A DNA stretch of 64,000 nt, taken from contig BCHX01000002.1 in the NCBI GenBank assembly GCA_001599755.1, positions 2,756,286 to 2,820,285 on the forward strand. The letters are read 5' to 3'. The notes under the pieces are model-generated. The model was given only the letters and a program-made list of their open reading frames with translations, was not told where the DNA came from and ran no database searches. The translations under genes and the position numbers were made by a program. This document shows positions 29,248 through 40,603 of the stretch, piece by piece; position 1 is the stretch's first letter, and each line of letters begins with the position of its first letter. The stretch comes from Gliomastix tumulicola (Eukaryota > Ascomycota > Sordariomycetes > Hypocreales > Bionectriaceae).

Positions 29248-31067
29248 TCAAATGTCCAGCATGCTGCGAACCTGAGTCGGGGGCGCTGTGATCGAGTTAA
29301 TGGTCCCCACGCTGTTAGATCGCGAATCAGAGGGAGATCGATGCGAAGCGGACCGCATGCTGGCGTGATCACTATAAGGCGGCGGAGAGGGGCCGTCTTC
29401 CTGGATGTAGGCAAGCCGGCGGGCGCGCTCCGCCTCGGCTTCACGATTCTGGCGGTCGGCTTCATCAGGGTCTGGGAACAGTAGCCTAGATGCCATTCCC
29501 AGAACGCGATTAGCCGTCGCCGAGTCCATCCTCTCACCAAGCTCCGGCCGACCGGTGGATTGACGCCGAGTAGAGCTCCTAATGCTCGGGGCAGCCGAGT
29601 TGGAGTTGGAGTTGGACCTGGTCCCACGGACGTTCTGCAGTTCGATCCCGTAACCTGCCTCGTCATCTCTCGCTTCGTCTCTCATGTTCTCCCTGATGTT
29701 CCTCTCCATCTCTCCTTCCTCTCGACGCCCGGTGCCGTGCACATGTCCGACCTCCTGGACATTCTTGAGGAGTTGATCCCTGAAGCTGAGAAGATGATCA
29801 CCCCTCACCCTCTGCCACCAGGCAGGCTTCCTAACGATGCCCAGTTCGCGATCGGTTTCGTCTCCCCGCACTCTCCTCTGTCGGATGAGCTCCTTGTCCT
29901 CGTTGGGGCTTGCGAAACCATAGATGCATTGGATGATAATGATAGCAAGCTGGGCGCCGTAGCCCCAGCCGTAAATGATAGGAACAGGGCCATCCTTCTT
30001 GATAACGGACCAGCTGAAGTCGAAAGAGATCAGGGCCTGGTACGCAATCACAGCCAAGTTCAGGGGAAGGATGAGCAGGAATCGGAGCGGCGTTGAACGA
30101 ACGAGACCAACACTACGGTTCACCACGCCACGGTTGCGAGGTTTGTAGTGTCTGATCGAATGCCACAGCGAGAAGCAAATCGTAAGCCAAGCCAGGAACA
30201 AGAGGAATGCGCCGGCCTTGAAACGGACGCTAGTGGCGGTAGGAGCGGCGATGGCAGCTTCTTGTTCCGGGGATCGTTGTTTGTAGGCGAAGCTCCAGCC
30301 TCGAGGAATGACCATGAAGAAGTTCTGCCAGCTTCGTCAGCTACGCGTACATTTTTTTAGATGACAGGAAGGGGGGGGAAACGTACCAGCCAGGTAAAGA
30401 GGTAGAACACCAGTGGCAGATAGAATTCGATCTTTGCGCGCCTGTCGTCCTGCGGCAGAATGAACGGGTTGGGGTCGACGTACTGTCTTTCCTGCCAGCT
30501 TCCCCAATGCCTGACAGCCTCCCAAACCGCCGCGGTAGAGCCCATGCACATCAGGAACCAGAAGAAAGATGTGACGATGATCGGGAGCTCTTGGACACGG
30601 AATCGATCGACGTCAATGTTGAGGAAGAGGCTGACCAGGGCACACGCGCAGACAAAAGAGCACCAATACCACTGCCAGCGCCGACCGATGGCATAGAATC
30701 GCTTTTCCGTCGGGAGGTAGAGTCGACCGTGTTTTGTGAGAACTGTAAGGACGAGGACGAGAGAGAGGGCGAAAGCCACCGCCATGCCGATTCCAGTATA
30801 CCCGCGAGGTCCAACATTATCCACAGCGTACCAGCATTGCGTTGCATTGACCCAGCTGCCGTTGTTGTGTAGAATCGCAGGGATGTAGGGGTCGAAGGTA
30901 AGGTAGCACTTGGTGCCGTTGGAGACGGTCTCGTTGCTATAGAGCGTATAGTTAAAGTGACGAAGGGTGGTGAGGTTGAAGTGGACGTCGCCGAACACAG
31001 TGTCCGTGCTGTTGTCGCCCTCGGGCCAGGGTAGCTCCCCGCGGGGAAAGAGATGGGAGGGATTCAT
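29248..31067 (-). CDS. DUF2434 family seven-span membrane protein
   Basis: Exons 31067-30387 and 30324-29248 join across a 62-base intron (FTWL|NFFM), giving 585 residues. An N-terminal lumenal or extracellular region with several N-glycosylation sequons (NLT, NYT, NET, NGT) leads into seven hydrophobic segments, the last ending in IIIIQCIYGF. A cytosolic tail follows, Arg/Ser-rich with PPPYSDHA. Conserved landmarks of the family are KHGRLYLPTEKRF, GRRWQWYW, VRHWGSWQERQ and DPNPF.LPQDDRR. The topology resembles a receptor-like or polytopic plasma-membrane protein, but no function is established for the family. It is divergent from COG5 across 864 bases. Confidence 0.85.
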
Positions 31068-31931
31068 GGCGAGTATAAATCGTCCGGTGACGCGTCGCTA
31101 CTTTGGCGGCTGTCAATATGACCAGCTTGCGAAAGGCCTCGCGGGAGGCCTTGGAGGCAGCGTCCTGAGAGTCGCGTACAGGCTTTTCCCCAGTATGTCG
31201 ACCCAATAAACAGTATCAGATGCTCAAGGTGACGAAGTAGCACAGACAGCACAACAGCGTCAGTGAGAAATTGATGAAGACTGATGGAAGGGCGATGGGA
31301 AGGGAGGGATTCTGGAGGAGGGAGACTCCAGGACCTGCTAAGACATTGGTCGGACAGTCGGAGAGCGCGAGGGGAGAAAATATCTCGAAGCTCAGGGCAA
31401 ACGTTAGGTTGCCTTAGTCAGGTGGAGGCGGCAACGCGTGGGCTCGGGGTCTTGAAAGCAACAGAGAGCCGAGCAGCCTAGAAAAGCGCGACAACCAACC
31501 CGGCCTGGACATCCGCAGATCTTCGAGAGTTGGCTTCGATCCGGAGGTGCCGCGGACAGCTGCTCGGAATGCACTCGCAAAGGACCGGATGAGATACGAA
31601 ATAGTGCTGATAATATCCCACCATCACCCGATGGCAGCGAAATGCCGATTTTCGACAAGGGCTGGCGGCCTGTGATTGGTCTATTGGCCTCCTCCCCACA
31701 ATAGCCCACCACCAACGATCCACTTGTAGTGGATGGCAACGCACTGGCCATTGACTTTTACAGGCAAGCAGGGCACTTGATCATTGGATGTCCATGGAGT
31801 CAAGGATCAAATCTTCCAAGTCATGCTACCACCACCTTACTCGCAGACTTTACCTCGCGCCTGTCCCTCGTGCATGACGGCACATCAATTGCCTCAATCC
31901 TGCCTATCTCCGACCCGAAAACAAGCCCGAC
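31068..31931. other. Divergent promoter region, DUF2434 gene and COG5
   Basis: 864 bases between two divergent start codons. No conserved motif was recognised with confidence and no open frame looks coding. Confidence 0.6.
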
Positions 31932-33245
31932 ATGGCCTTACCCAATGAGGACGACGAGCCCTCGTACGTCGACTACGAGACCTTTCTGTCCCCCGACTTC
32001 AACGCCGCTTCTTTCGCCAACTCCCTCGTCGTCTCTACCAACAATCCCAATGACTCTCCTCTCGACCTGTCGACCCCTCTATCCAGAGTTCTGTTTGATT
32101 CCCAGGAAGTCGACTCACACATCGATGTCCTAACCACCCGCCACGCCGTACCTTTACTACAACACACCCAGGAGCAAAACAGCGCCAGCAAGCGAATTAT
32201 TACCGAGCTCGACGCCCAGATCAAAAGTCTCAACGACAGCTACAAACAGCTCGAGAAGGAGGTTATTGATAAGCATGCCGAGGCAGACGAGGTGCGACAG
32301 GTGGCCCTACGTCTTTGGGAGACCCTCAGGCTAGGACGCTCCGTGGGCCGATGCTTGCAGCTCGGGAGGCAACTAGAGGTTCAGCACTCTGAGTCCAGCC
32401 GGTCGGCGAATAATGAGGATCATGGATCCCTCATGAGGTGCTCGTACACAATACTTTCCCTCAGGGAGTTGCTCGAGAAGAAGGCACCTGGCGAGGAAGG
32501 CTATGGGCTGTCGAGGGTGGATGCCGTGCGCAGTCTCCAGGATACAGTTGTGACACCGATTGAGCGGTCGGTACGCGAATCGTCCGAGAAGATCGTCCGT
32601 GAATTCTCTATCCCGGCATCCATGCCTTTCGCGCAAGGCGACGAAGCCCGCTCACGAATGACCTCGGCCCTTACTGTGCTCTACCTATTATCACCCACAC
32701 TTGGCTTTAAGCCAGACAAGTGGACGCCGCGCTTCCTACTCCAATCGCTGGAGTCCTACATCCGGACCTCGCTTCAGAGCGCGATCACGGCATTATCCCG
32801 GTCCCTGGGCCAGCTACCTACCTTGGAGAAGTCCCTTGCAGAGGTGACAGCCAAATGCCAGAGCATTATATCGTTAGAGATTGTCTTGAGCGTGACTAAA
32901 TCCCCTTCACACCCTCTGGTCCCGGCAGCGTCTGACAAACAAGGCTTTCTGCTACCCTTATTACTTGCACACCTCGAGACCGGTTCTCTACCGTCATATT
33001 TCTGGAGAACAATGGCGAGCAGTCTCGGCGGTCGTGTCCAGGAGATCATGAACCGAGGAGGCGTGGTAGCGAGAACGCTGAAATCCAATAAGGCGGCGGT
33101 CGGCGACGCTATCCGCCAAGCAGTCGTTCGAGGCAGCCAGGTGCCACTTGCATTGGTAGGTGTCAAATCCAAAGAAAAGGGCCAGGTGAATTGGGACCGC
33201 GAGGTTGCTGTTATGGTCGGGAGCGTGGTCAACAACATTCGATAA
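31932..33245 (+). CDS. COG5: Conserved oligomeric Golgi complex subunit 5
   Basis: A single exon encodes 437 residues. The opening YVDYETFLSPDFNAASFANSLV is typical of Cog5 N-termini. Heptad-like helices follow (QKRI..LDAQIKSLNDSYKQLEKEV type), then the helical-bundle region with SYTILSLRELLE. COG5 belongs to lobe B of the COG tether, which captures vesicles for retrograde transport within the Golgi and supports glycosylation. The length fits fungal Cog5, which is shorter than the animal protein. The ATG context (GACATGGCC) is good. No signal peptide is expected for this peripheral membrane complex. Confidence 0.85.
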   Translation: MALPNEDDEPSYVDYETFLSPDFNAASFANSLVVSTNNPNDSPLDLSTPLSRVLFDSQEVDSHIDVLTTRHAVPLLQHTQEQNSASKRIITELDAQIKSLNDSYKQLEKEVIDKHAEADEVRQVALRLWETLRLGRSVGRCLQLGRQLEVQHSESSRSANNEDHGSLMRCSYTILSLRELLEKKAPGEEGYGLSRVDAVRSLQDTVVTPIERSVRESSEKIVREFSIPASMPFAQGDEARSRMTSALTVLYLLSPTLGFKPDKWTPRFLLQSLESYIRTSLQSAITALSRSLGQLPTLEKSLAEVTAKCQSIISLEIVLSVTKSPSHPLVPAASDKQGFLLPLLLAHLETGSLPSYFWRTMASSLGGRVQEIMNRGGVVARTLKSNKAAVGDAIRQAVVRGSQVPLALVGVKSKEKGQVNWDREVAVMVGSVVNNIR

Positions 33246-33638
33246 AATGAATACCAATGAACCATGCGTTTGTCGCCTAAATGATGAGTGCAAGGGACAT
33301 CTTCACATTGTGCCACACATGCATATCAATCGGATCTACCTGTTTCACATATTTTTATCCCTTGCCTTCGCTCAGAGAGGCACAGAGCGTTGATGACGAA
33401 GTAGCCTAGAGCTTGAGCGGCTCTCCCCGCTTCACTGCCACCAACTGCTTGCGTCGCCACATCAGATCAGCACTACAAAAGCGTGGTCAGTTCGTCTCAT
33501 CCACCTACAACCTTGGCCCTGACACATAAAACACTCCCCCTCTCATCTTCCTTTGCACACTATATTTTCCAAGCATCACTTCTTCGATACAAAATCTTCC
33601 TAATCATCTACACCCGAACCGACCACTATTTATAAGAC
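33246..33638 (+). other. Intergenic region, promoter of the gelsolin-repeat gene
   Basis: 393 bases with a pyrimidine-rich tract before the ATG. Nothing else was recognised. Confidence 0.6.
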
Positions 33639-34823
33639 ATGGCTCCCAACGCTGGCTTGGTTCACCCCAAGGAGTATGACATCGAGGACAGCAACGTAGA
33701 GCTGATAGGCTCCGACATCGACCACCGGGTCAAGTATAACTCGGCCGCCACAGAGCCAGCTTGGAGTGAGGTCGGCCAGGGTCCCGGGCTCTTCGTATGG
33801 CGCATTGAGGAGTTTGAGGTCGTTCCGTGGCCTGAGAGCAAGTACGGCAAGTTCTACGACGGTGACAGCTATATTGTCCTGCACTCGTACGCCGTCGGCA
33901 AGGGCGAAGATCAGAAGCTAGGCCATGAAATTTTTTTCTGGCTAGGGAGCCACACAACTCAGGACGAGGCGGGTACCGCTGCGTACAAGACCGTCGAACT
34001 GGACGAGTTCTTGAAGGGCGTGGCCATCCAACACAGGGAAGTGCAGCAGTCTCCTTCCAGGGAGTTCCTGGCGCTGTTCCCCCGCATCTCCATCCTTTCG
34101 GGCGGCGTGCGCTCTGGGTTCCGTCACGTTGAGGAGGAGCCCAAGGAGACCATTCTCACCCTGCTCCGGGTCTTCAAGAACGAACAGGCGGGTGCGAATG
34201 GCCTGGTTGTGCACGAGGTAGAGCCAACATGGGAGAGTCTTGATGATGGCGATGTCTTCGTTCTGGACGTTGGAGACAAGATCTGGGTCTGGCAAGGAAA
34301 GGACTGCAACCCCATGGAGAAGGCCAAGGCCGCTCAGGTTGTTCACGACATGACTCAGGCAAAGCACGTGGATGTCGAGGTCGTATCTCAAACAGAGTCT
34401 GGCTCAGGAAGAGTCATCACACTTCTGGGCGGCAGTCAGGACACACCCCGGCATGGTTTACGCAAGCCACGGCCTCTCAATGCAGGAACACGGCAACCAC
34501 CATCGCCAGACCAACACAGGAAGTTATTCCGACTGAGCGATGCCACTGGGGATTTGTCTTTCGACCTGGTCAAGGATGGCGGTCCCCTCTCGAGGGATGA
34601 CTTGGACGGCAATGACGTCTTCCTCCTAGACGATTCGGGGCAGGCCATCTGGGTCTGGGAGGGACAGGGTGCGAGCCATGCTGAGAAGTCCAGATGGCTA
34701 CACGTCGCGCGCCTGTACATTCAGCATATTCAGAACACTCAGCAGAGTGCGTACCTGATACCTCTAGCAAAGGTCTCGCAGGGTAATGAGTCGAAGGCGT
34801 TTTTCCAAGCTGTCGAGGCATAG
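33639..34823 (+). CDS. Gelsolin-repeat actin-binding protein (severin/fragmin-like)
   Basis: A single exon encodes 394 residues. Three gelsolin-like segments are visible: about 50-150 (GLFVWRIEEFEVVPWPESKYGKFYDGDSYI), about 175-250 (LLRVFKNEQAG, then DDGDVFVLDVGDKIWVWQGK) and about 288-390 (KLFRLSDATGDLSFD, then GNDVFLLDDSGQAIWVWEG). A three-segment layout is that of severin and fragmin, calcium-regulated proteins that sever and cap actin filaments. The DGD and DxxD-type positions that bind calcium in animal relatives are partly kept, but calcium dependence is inference. No signal peptide is present, so it should be cytosolic. Confidence 0.85.
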   Translation: MAPNAGLVHPKEYDIEDSNVELIGSDIDHRVKYNSAATEPAWSEVGQGPGLFVWRIEEFEVVPWPESKYGKFYDGDSYIVLHSYAVGKGEDQKLGHEIFFWLGSHTTQDEAGTAAYKTVELDEFLKGVAIQHREVQQSPSREFLALFPRISILSGGVRSGFRHVEEEPKETILTLLRVFKNEQAGANGLVVHEVEPTWESLDDGDVFVLDVGDKIWVWQGKDCNPMEKAKAAQVVHDMTQAKHVDVEVVSQTESGSGRVITLLGGSQDTPRHGLRKPRPLNAGTRQPPSPDQHRKLFRLSDATGDLSFDLVKDGGPLSRDDLDGNDVFLLDDSGQAIWVWEGQGASHAEKSRWLHVARLYIQHIQNTQQSAYLIPLAKVSQGNESKAFFQAVEA

Positions 34824-35001
34824 GCATCATCTTTAAGCCTGCCTTACTACGCCTCGCAGCTCTTCAAGACCTAGCAAATCGTTTATTCTTGAATGTTCTT
34901 TGTTCCCCCTGGTGTCATATCGGACGGAATCCTGATGCGTGCTCATGAACATCATTTGCAACATATATACTTATATAACCAGCCCTGCAGCCCATGCTGT
35001 T

Positions 35002-36928
35002 TCAAATCCTTCCGCGGCGAAGGAACTTATTGGGTATCTCGACATGCTTCGCACGCAGATACTCGCATAGATTCTTCCCCAGCGTGTCATACTCGCTTGT
35101 CGAGTTGAAGCCTCGGTCTAGATGGTCCCTGACGAGGAAGTGCACGGCGCGAATGCCGGGGATCTCGAACCGCTCAATTTTCCTTCCCTTGTTGCTTTCC
35201 TCCAAGAGTTGCTCTATCTTTGGAATAGTGAGCAGACTCCTTAGCCAATCCCACTCATCAGCGTGACGAACGTAGAAGCCAACATTGGCATCGGACGCCT
35301 TGTCGCCGGAGCGTCCACCAATGACCCATCCGAGAGGGCCCCGAGTTGTAGGCCCAAATGACTTGAGGTCAACTGCATTTGAGGTCTCGTAGGAGCTCTG
35401 GTCGCGAGGATAGTCGCCACGGACGTTTTTCTGGACGGGGATCTCGATGGACTTGCCGGCCCAAGGCAGCTCGACCCGATGCTTAACCTCAGACTGAGGA
35501 AGCAGGGTCACGTAGTATTCGTAAAACGGCTTGCCCTCGCTCTGACGCTGATCGTTGCCGAGCGAAGCGCCGGGACAGCTCTGGAGGAAGTTCTCCATGC
35601 ACCAGCGGTTGAAGCCCGGGACATCAAGGGTGAACTTGTCGACGAGAGCCTTCCTCTTGGTCTGAACGAATATGCGAAAATCTACGGTGGCGACCTCCTG
35701 GTTGCGCGGGTTCTCGGGACTGTAGCCATTGAGGCTGAACTTGAGGCAGGTTAGGTCGTTGATCGCATCACCGATAGAATGGCGAATTTGGCGTTCAGTC
35801 CACTCGGCCTTCTCCTCAAGATCCAAGCCGACAAGATAGTAGTGGAACTCTGCCTGGTAACCTCCAAACGCGGTGAGGCCGACCTTGGTGGTGAAAGGGG
35901 CAGGTAGTCCTTTCACACCAGTGACACGTACGCGGTCCTTGCCGACCTCCGTCATGACTATGCCCTCGAGATTTGCTGTAACGTCGGAGCCATAGTATAG
36001 GGGTCCTTGAATCTCGTATAGGAGCTGGGAAGATACCGTACCGACGGAAATCTCGCCTCCTGTACCAGATTCTTTGGTGAGGGCACTCGTTCCGTCGTGC
36101 TCGACTTCGGCAATGGGGAAGCCAATGTTCTCGCACTTGTCCATGAGCCTCTTGAACCCAGAGAAGTAGCCACCGCAGACGTATGAAGAGCACTCGATCA
36201 AGTGGCCAGTCACTAGAGCTCCAGCAATTTGGTCAAGGTCCGTCTCTCGATCCCAGTCGTGCCACCACATAGCTGCTCCGATGGTGGGAGCAGCGTCTGC
36301 GACACGACCAGCAATGACGATGTCGCAACCTTGTCTGAGAGCTTCGGCGATGCCTGCGCCACCGAGGTAGCATCTAGATGCGGATGTGTCAGCTACTGTC
36401 AAACTCTGGATGTCGAAGTTGGTTCTCTTACTGGGCACACAGGATGTCATGGCCCCATTCCTTCAACGGCTTCCCGTTCATCAGGCTTGGGAACACCTCG
36501 CCGTTCGCATAGAGTCTCTGAACGGTGTCCGTGACTTCGTCTCCGCTGACCCATCCGACTTTTAGGTCGATGCCCTGTCGCTTCACCTCCTCCTCGACGA
36601 TCCGTGCCAGCATCTCCGTGTCGCTAGCGCCAGCGTTGACGGCGACCTTAATGTTCTTAGACTTCAGATAAGGCAGGGCGGGTATGAGGTTGTCCATGAA
36701 TGTCGGATCAAACAGGCCCTGCGGCTCCTCGTTCAGGCTCCCAGCCTTGCGTAGCGTCTCGTTCTCGACTTTCTGCGCGCCGTGGAGGGTCATGGTGCAC
36801 TCGGACAGCCAATCGCCGATGATGCAGTCGATATCGCAGTTTTTGGCCAGATCCCCTATGGCCCTCTGGCGGTCAGAAAAGCCGCCAGAGGATCCAGCGA
36901 TCCGAATGGCCCGTTTGAGTGAAGGCAT
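35002..36928 (-). CDS. AtuA-like (DUF1446) protein
   Basis: Exons 36928-36432 and 36373-35002 join across a 58-base intron (CA|A codon), giving 622 residues from the ATG before PSLKRAIRIAGSSGGFSDR. An upstream TTG at 37000 is in frame but is not a likely start. Landmarks are CDIDCIIGDWLSECTM near the start, VNAGASD, GGAGIAEALRQGCDIVIAGR and GGRSGDKASDANVGFYVR. Bacterial AtuA belongs to the acyclic terpene utilisation operon, and fungal members are often annotated as propionyl/acyl-CoA carboxylase-associated proteins; the enzymatic role is not defined. It converges with the gelsolin-repeat gene at 178 bases. Confidence 0.85.
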
Positions 36929-37549
36929 TCTCGTAAGTAGAGTAGAGAGGTCGATTAGTTGCCTATCTCCTGTTGAGCACACTAGTGTGTACGATGTCAA
37001 GACAGTCGAAAGAGGGGTTCAAAGGCCATCTCGACCTTCATATACGTATGAATTTAATCCATCACTCAAATCATTTCGCGTGAGGCAGGACGTCCATACC
37101 CGCTCATTTGTCTCGAACCACCTTCGGGCGATAGCTCCCGTCCCCTTCCATGATCACGGGAAGGCTGGCAAAACGCGGGGAAATAGACCTTAAGTCCGCG
37201 TTTGGGTAATCTAGTGGGGTGACATTCTTCCGTTATGGTTGGCACGAGCAAGGCTGGGCTCGCGGAAAATGATACCCAAGTTGTTAATGATGAAAGAGGT
37301 TCCCAGAACCGCACCTCGTTTTCCTGGCGGGGTTGGGCTCGGAGATAGCTTCAGTTCCTTGGGCCCTACCCTACACTTCCAGCACCCACATGCAGGGACT
37401 TTCATTGGCAAGTGTGAGCTTGAGTTGACAGTATGCCAATCCCATCAGGGCTTGCAGCTGGGGCAGCCAATGCTCTTCTCCCTTGAAACTCGAATTTTCC
37501 TACAACTTCAAGGTACACGCAGGACACGAAACCAAGGGATTCCAGCCGA
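36929..37549 (-). other. Intergenic region upstream of the AtuA-like gene
   Basis: 621 bases with no credible gene. It holds the AtuA-like promoter and the 3' end of the GFA-type gene. Confidence 0.5.
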
Positions 37550-37996
37550 TTATCTCGCATCCGCCTCGTCATTAGGCTCCTCAAGAAAACTCCCCTCCGG
37601 CACCGGCACAATGGCTGACCTCGTCCAGATGTGCACAGCGTCTTGCAAAGTGAAGCCGTCAACAGTGCCGCCCTTTACAGTCAAAGTTGACCGAGGCTGG
37701 CCACCAGGCAAAATGCCCCGATGGAATATCCTCACCCCGCAGACCCTGCAGAAGTAACACTCGATCGTATTCCCTGCATCGCTGGGTCGGCTCCAGACGC
37801 CAATGTTGGCTTCGACGTCCGCTGGCAGCGGCCACATGCCCTCTGCTGGGAAGATGGCCGATGTCCCAAAGGCTGATCCGCTTTGCTTGCGGCATTCGAG
37901 GCAGTGACAGACGTAGACTGCCTTAGGCTTCGGAAGGGATGCCCGGAGCGAAATGGCGCCGCACTGGCATTGGATTTGTGCGTTTTCAGAAGACAT
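37550..37996 (-). CDS. GFA/CENP-V family zinc protein
   Basis: A single exon encodes 148 residues. Zinc-ligand cysteines are in family positions: CQCG near residue 10, CHCLECRKQSGSAFG near 30, and CYFCRVCGVRIFHRG near 80. The family is named after a bacterial glutathione-dependent formaldehyde-activating enzyme, but most fungal members have no tested substrate, so the enzymatic name should be treated with care. No targeting signal is visible. It is divergent from the RRT8-like gene across 339 bases. Confidence 0.88.
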   Translation of the reverse strand: MSSENAQIQCQCGAISLRASLPKPKAVYVCHCLECRKQSGSAFGTSAIFPAEGMWPLPADVEANIGVWSRPSDAGNTIECYFCRVCGVRIFHRGILPGGQPRSTLTVKGGTVDGFTLQDAVHIWTRSAIVPVPEGSFLEEPNDEADAR

Positions 37997-38335
37997 GATT
38001 GGAGATGATAGTCGATAGACATGGGCTCATCTGCATTCGCAGGGACGGAGGCATAGAGCGTGGCCAGCCAAGCCTCGACATATATTGGTTTGGATTGGCA
38101 GCCGCCAGTAGGCCTGCCCGAATTGGCATGACGTCAGTAGATCGGCCAACGGATGAATTAACTACTAACCTACAGTCAGCACGCGACGACAGGATCCACA
38201 GTGTTTCACGTGTCACCAATTGAAATGAGTGATCGAGTTGCATCTTGACGACCTCGCCATCTGGCCTCCCCCAATCTACTAGTCTCGCACACGATCCCCC
38301 AGCATCATCCCTTGTTCGTCCGAGCCGACTTAGAC
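37997..38335. other. Divergent promoter region, GFA-type and RRT8-like genes
   Basis: 339 bases between divergent starts, with no recognised motif. Confidence 0.5.
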
Positions 38336-39299
38336 ATGCCGCCCAATCGATCTGGGTCGTCTAGAAGTTCATGGGCAGGTGTCCCCCAGCCCGTTCAGTA
38401 TTTGCGACGCGCGGGAATCGCCGCCTCTTATCCTGTCCGGGGCATCTGGTTCTTCATGAGAAATCGTGAATTCTGGCCCATCTTCTACAGCAGACTGCTA
38501 CCATTGTCTATAATCTCGTTCATTGTGTACTTCCTCCTCTTCACCTTCACTTTCCTGCCTCAATTTGCGTTCCTGGCCATCTTCCACGGCTCCGGCGCCT
38601 GGCTGAACGCAGTCGTGTTGGTTCTCGGTGAAGGTCTGGTAATCGTCCAAGGTCTGTTCGAGGGCTTCTTCGTCGACGAGTACAGGGTGGATGTATATGA
38701 TGTAAGTTATCCGCTTCGAGGCTGATCTTTCGGGAGATCGCAATACGTCGACGGAATCTAATACGACAGAATAGGCTACTCTGATCAAGGCATCCTGGGT
38801 CGACCTTATCATGCCTCATCGAGTGATATACCCTGATGCATCGACCACCGTGAAAATGCTCGGGAAGCCTACCAGCCAGGCCGTCTACACTCCGTGGAGC
38901 GTCATCCAGATTGTCGAACTCATCGTCTTTCTTCCACTCAACCTGGTACCTTACTTGGGAACGCCTGCGTTCATCATCATCACTGGCACGAGGCTTGGGA
39001 AGCTATCGCATTACAGATGGTTTCACTTGAGAGGATTCACGAAGGAAGAGCGCAAACTGGAGATACGCAAGCTGGCATGGGAGGATGTTTGGTTCGGAAC
39101 TGTGGCTATGATTTTTGAGCTGATACCAATCTTGTCATTTTTGTTCCTGCTCACGACTACGGCTGGGGCTGCTCTATGGACGGCGAGGATCGAGAATGAC
39201 AGGAAAGCCGAGCAGGCGGCTACGATTGGCGGAGAACCTATCCTCGAGGATGACAACGAGGACACTGATGCACCACCTCCGTACTCGGATAATGTATGA
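38336..39299 (+). CDS. RRT8/LDS-like (EI24-type) polytopic membrane protein
   Basis: Exons 38336-38701 and 38775-39299 join across a 73-base intron (VYD|ATLIKASWVDLI), giving 296 residues. The chosen ATG starts MPPNRSGSS; the frame is open further upstream only to a TTG. PVRGIWFFMRNREFWPIFYS precedes a strong hydrophobic pair, and LVPYLGTPAFIIITGTRLGK is the second conserved block; about four to five membrane spans are predicted. The acidic tail ends PPPYSDNV. Yeast RRT8 and LDS1/2 relatives locate to lipid droplets and the spore outer wall; the role here is unknown. Confidence 0.78.
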
Positions 39300-40603
39300 G
39301 GCCGAGGTGCCTGCTTCATGAGGCGGCGGCCCTGCCCGCATACCTTACCAGTACCCAAGTACCTCAGGTATCCGTTCATTCACATGGAATCTTCAACTCA
39401 TCGCAATGGAATCCGAAAGAATACTAGTACCTAGAAGTGGCAACAGAACCCGGATGACGGCACAAACCTACTGAACGCTGGAGCTTTGACCAACGCTGGA
39501 TGATGGAAGGGGCAGCACCTCGTGAGACATCGTCGGTTCCTTCCTCGCCAGCTTCAGAACAACGGGCTTACGAATTGCGCCCCACATCATCGTTTTACCA
39601 GAAGGCGCCTGCTGGTCCGCCTCACTTTGCCCCAGAGCACTGACCAGGTCGTGCGCAAGATTGACGGCTTGGTCCGTGCGTGGGTTTCAAGGAAGGTACT
39701 CTCGGTGAGCGGACCTGATGAGTCGGGGAAGGAGCTGTCATGTCACGAGCTGCTCCGCGCGTCAAGTGCCTTCCATGCCGCTTGCCCAAGGGCCGAGAAT
39801 CAGGTGCTTCCTGTATGAAGGTTTACGATGGCAGTCATAAGACCGCGAGGCTTCCGAGTGGAGACAGCTCTGCTCCTGCCTCGTTGAAGCAGTCTGACGA
39901 GATTGTCAACGAGGCATCTAATGCCATGATGAGAGAAATTGGTGGATTAACGTCACCACGGTGCTCCAGGTATCGCCTTGGACCATTGTTCATGTACAGT
40001 ATCTGCTGCTGGTCGGGCTTGGAATGCCATAAATGTGCGAGACAGGCGAATGCAAAAAAAATCCTCCTGTGGTGGAAACCTTCCCTCTCCCCTCTAGGCA
40101 TCTCACCACTGCCTGAGACATCGCGACACGGCAGGTACGGCCAATGCAAGTGCTGTCCTACCTACCACCTGACTGGGGTGCTCACTCACCGGTGTGCCTG
40201 CCGCAACTGATCTGGGCACCTCTTTGGACCGCCGTAGAGGAGCCGCCGTACCCTCCTCCTGGAACCTCAACGAGGGAAGGAGCGCATCAGTTGAGCCACG
40301 CAATCGAAAATGAGGCGAACGGATCATGGCCTGATTTCCTGGACGCTCCTTCCCTCGTTCCAGGAAGAACTGAGCGTCCCCAAAACCCTCCGCGTCTTCC
40401 TCAACTTTCATTCCTCCCATCTTCATCCATTCACTTCTTCACCTCCATCTTTCTCTCGACATCGCATCTGGCCACTTTGGTCCTCACCGCTCGTTTCTTG
40501 TCATTCTTTCTGTTGAACGTCTGTTTGAAATTGCCCCTTTCTCACTTCTCTTGTTGCGTCACCGCCACCGCGATCAGAGTTGCAACTGAAGCTGTTGCCT
40601 GCC
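39300..40603 (+). other. Intergenic region upstream of the modular secreted protein
   Basis: 1.3 kb with only chance-like open frames (up to 164 codons, none with a domain). The last 250 bases are pyrimidine-rich, as before many fungal starts. Confidence 0.5.

Noticed and set aside
33626..33636. TATA-like string CTATTTATAAG before the gelsolin-repeat gene
   Set aside because: It ends only two bases before the start codon, so it cannot act as a TATA box for this transcript.
36930..37000. Upstream in-frame extension of the AtuA-like protein to 37000
   Set aside because: The extension starts with TTG and not ATG, and the family N-terminus begins at the internal ATG at 36928.
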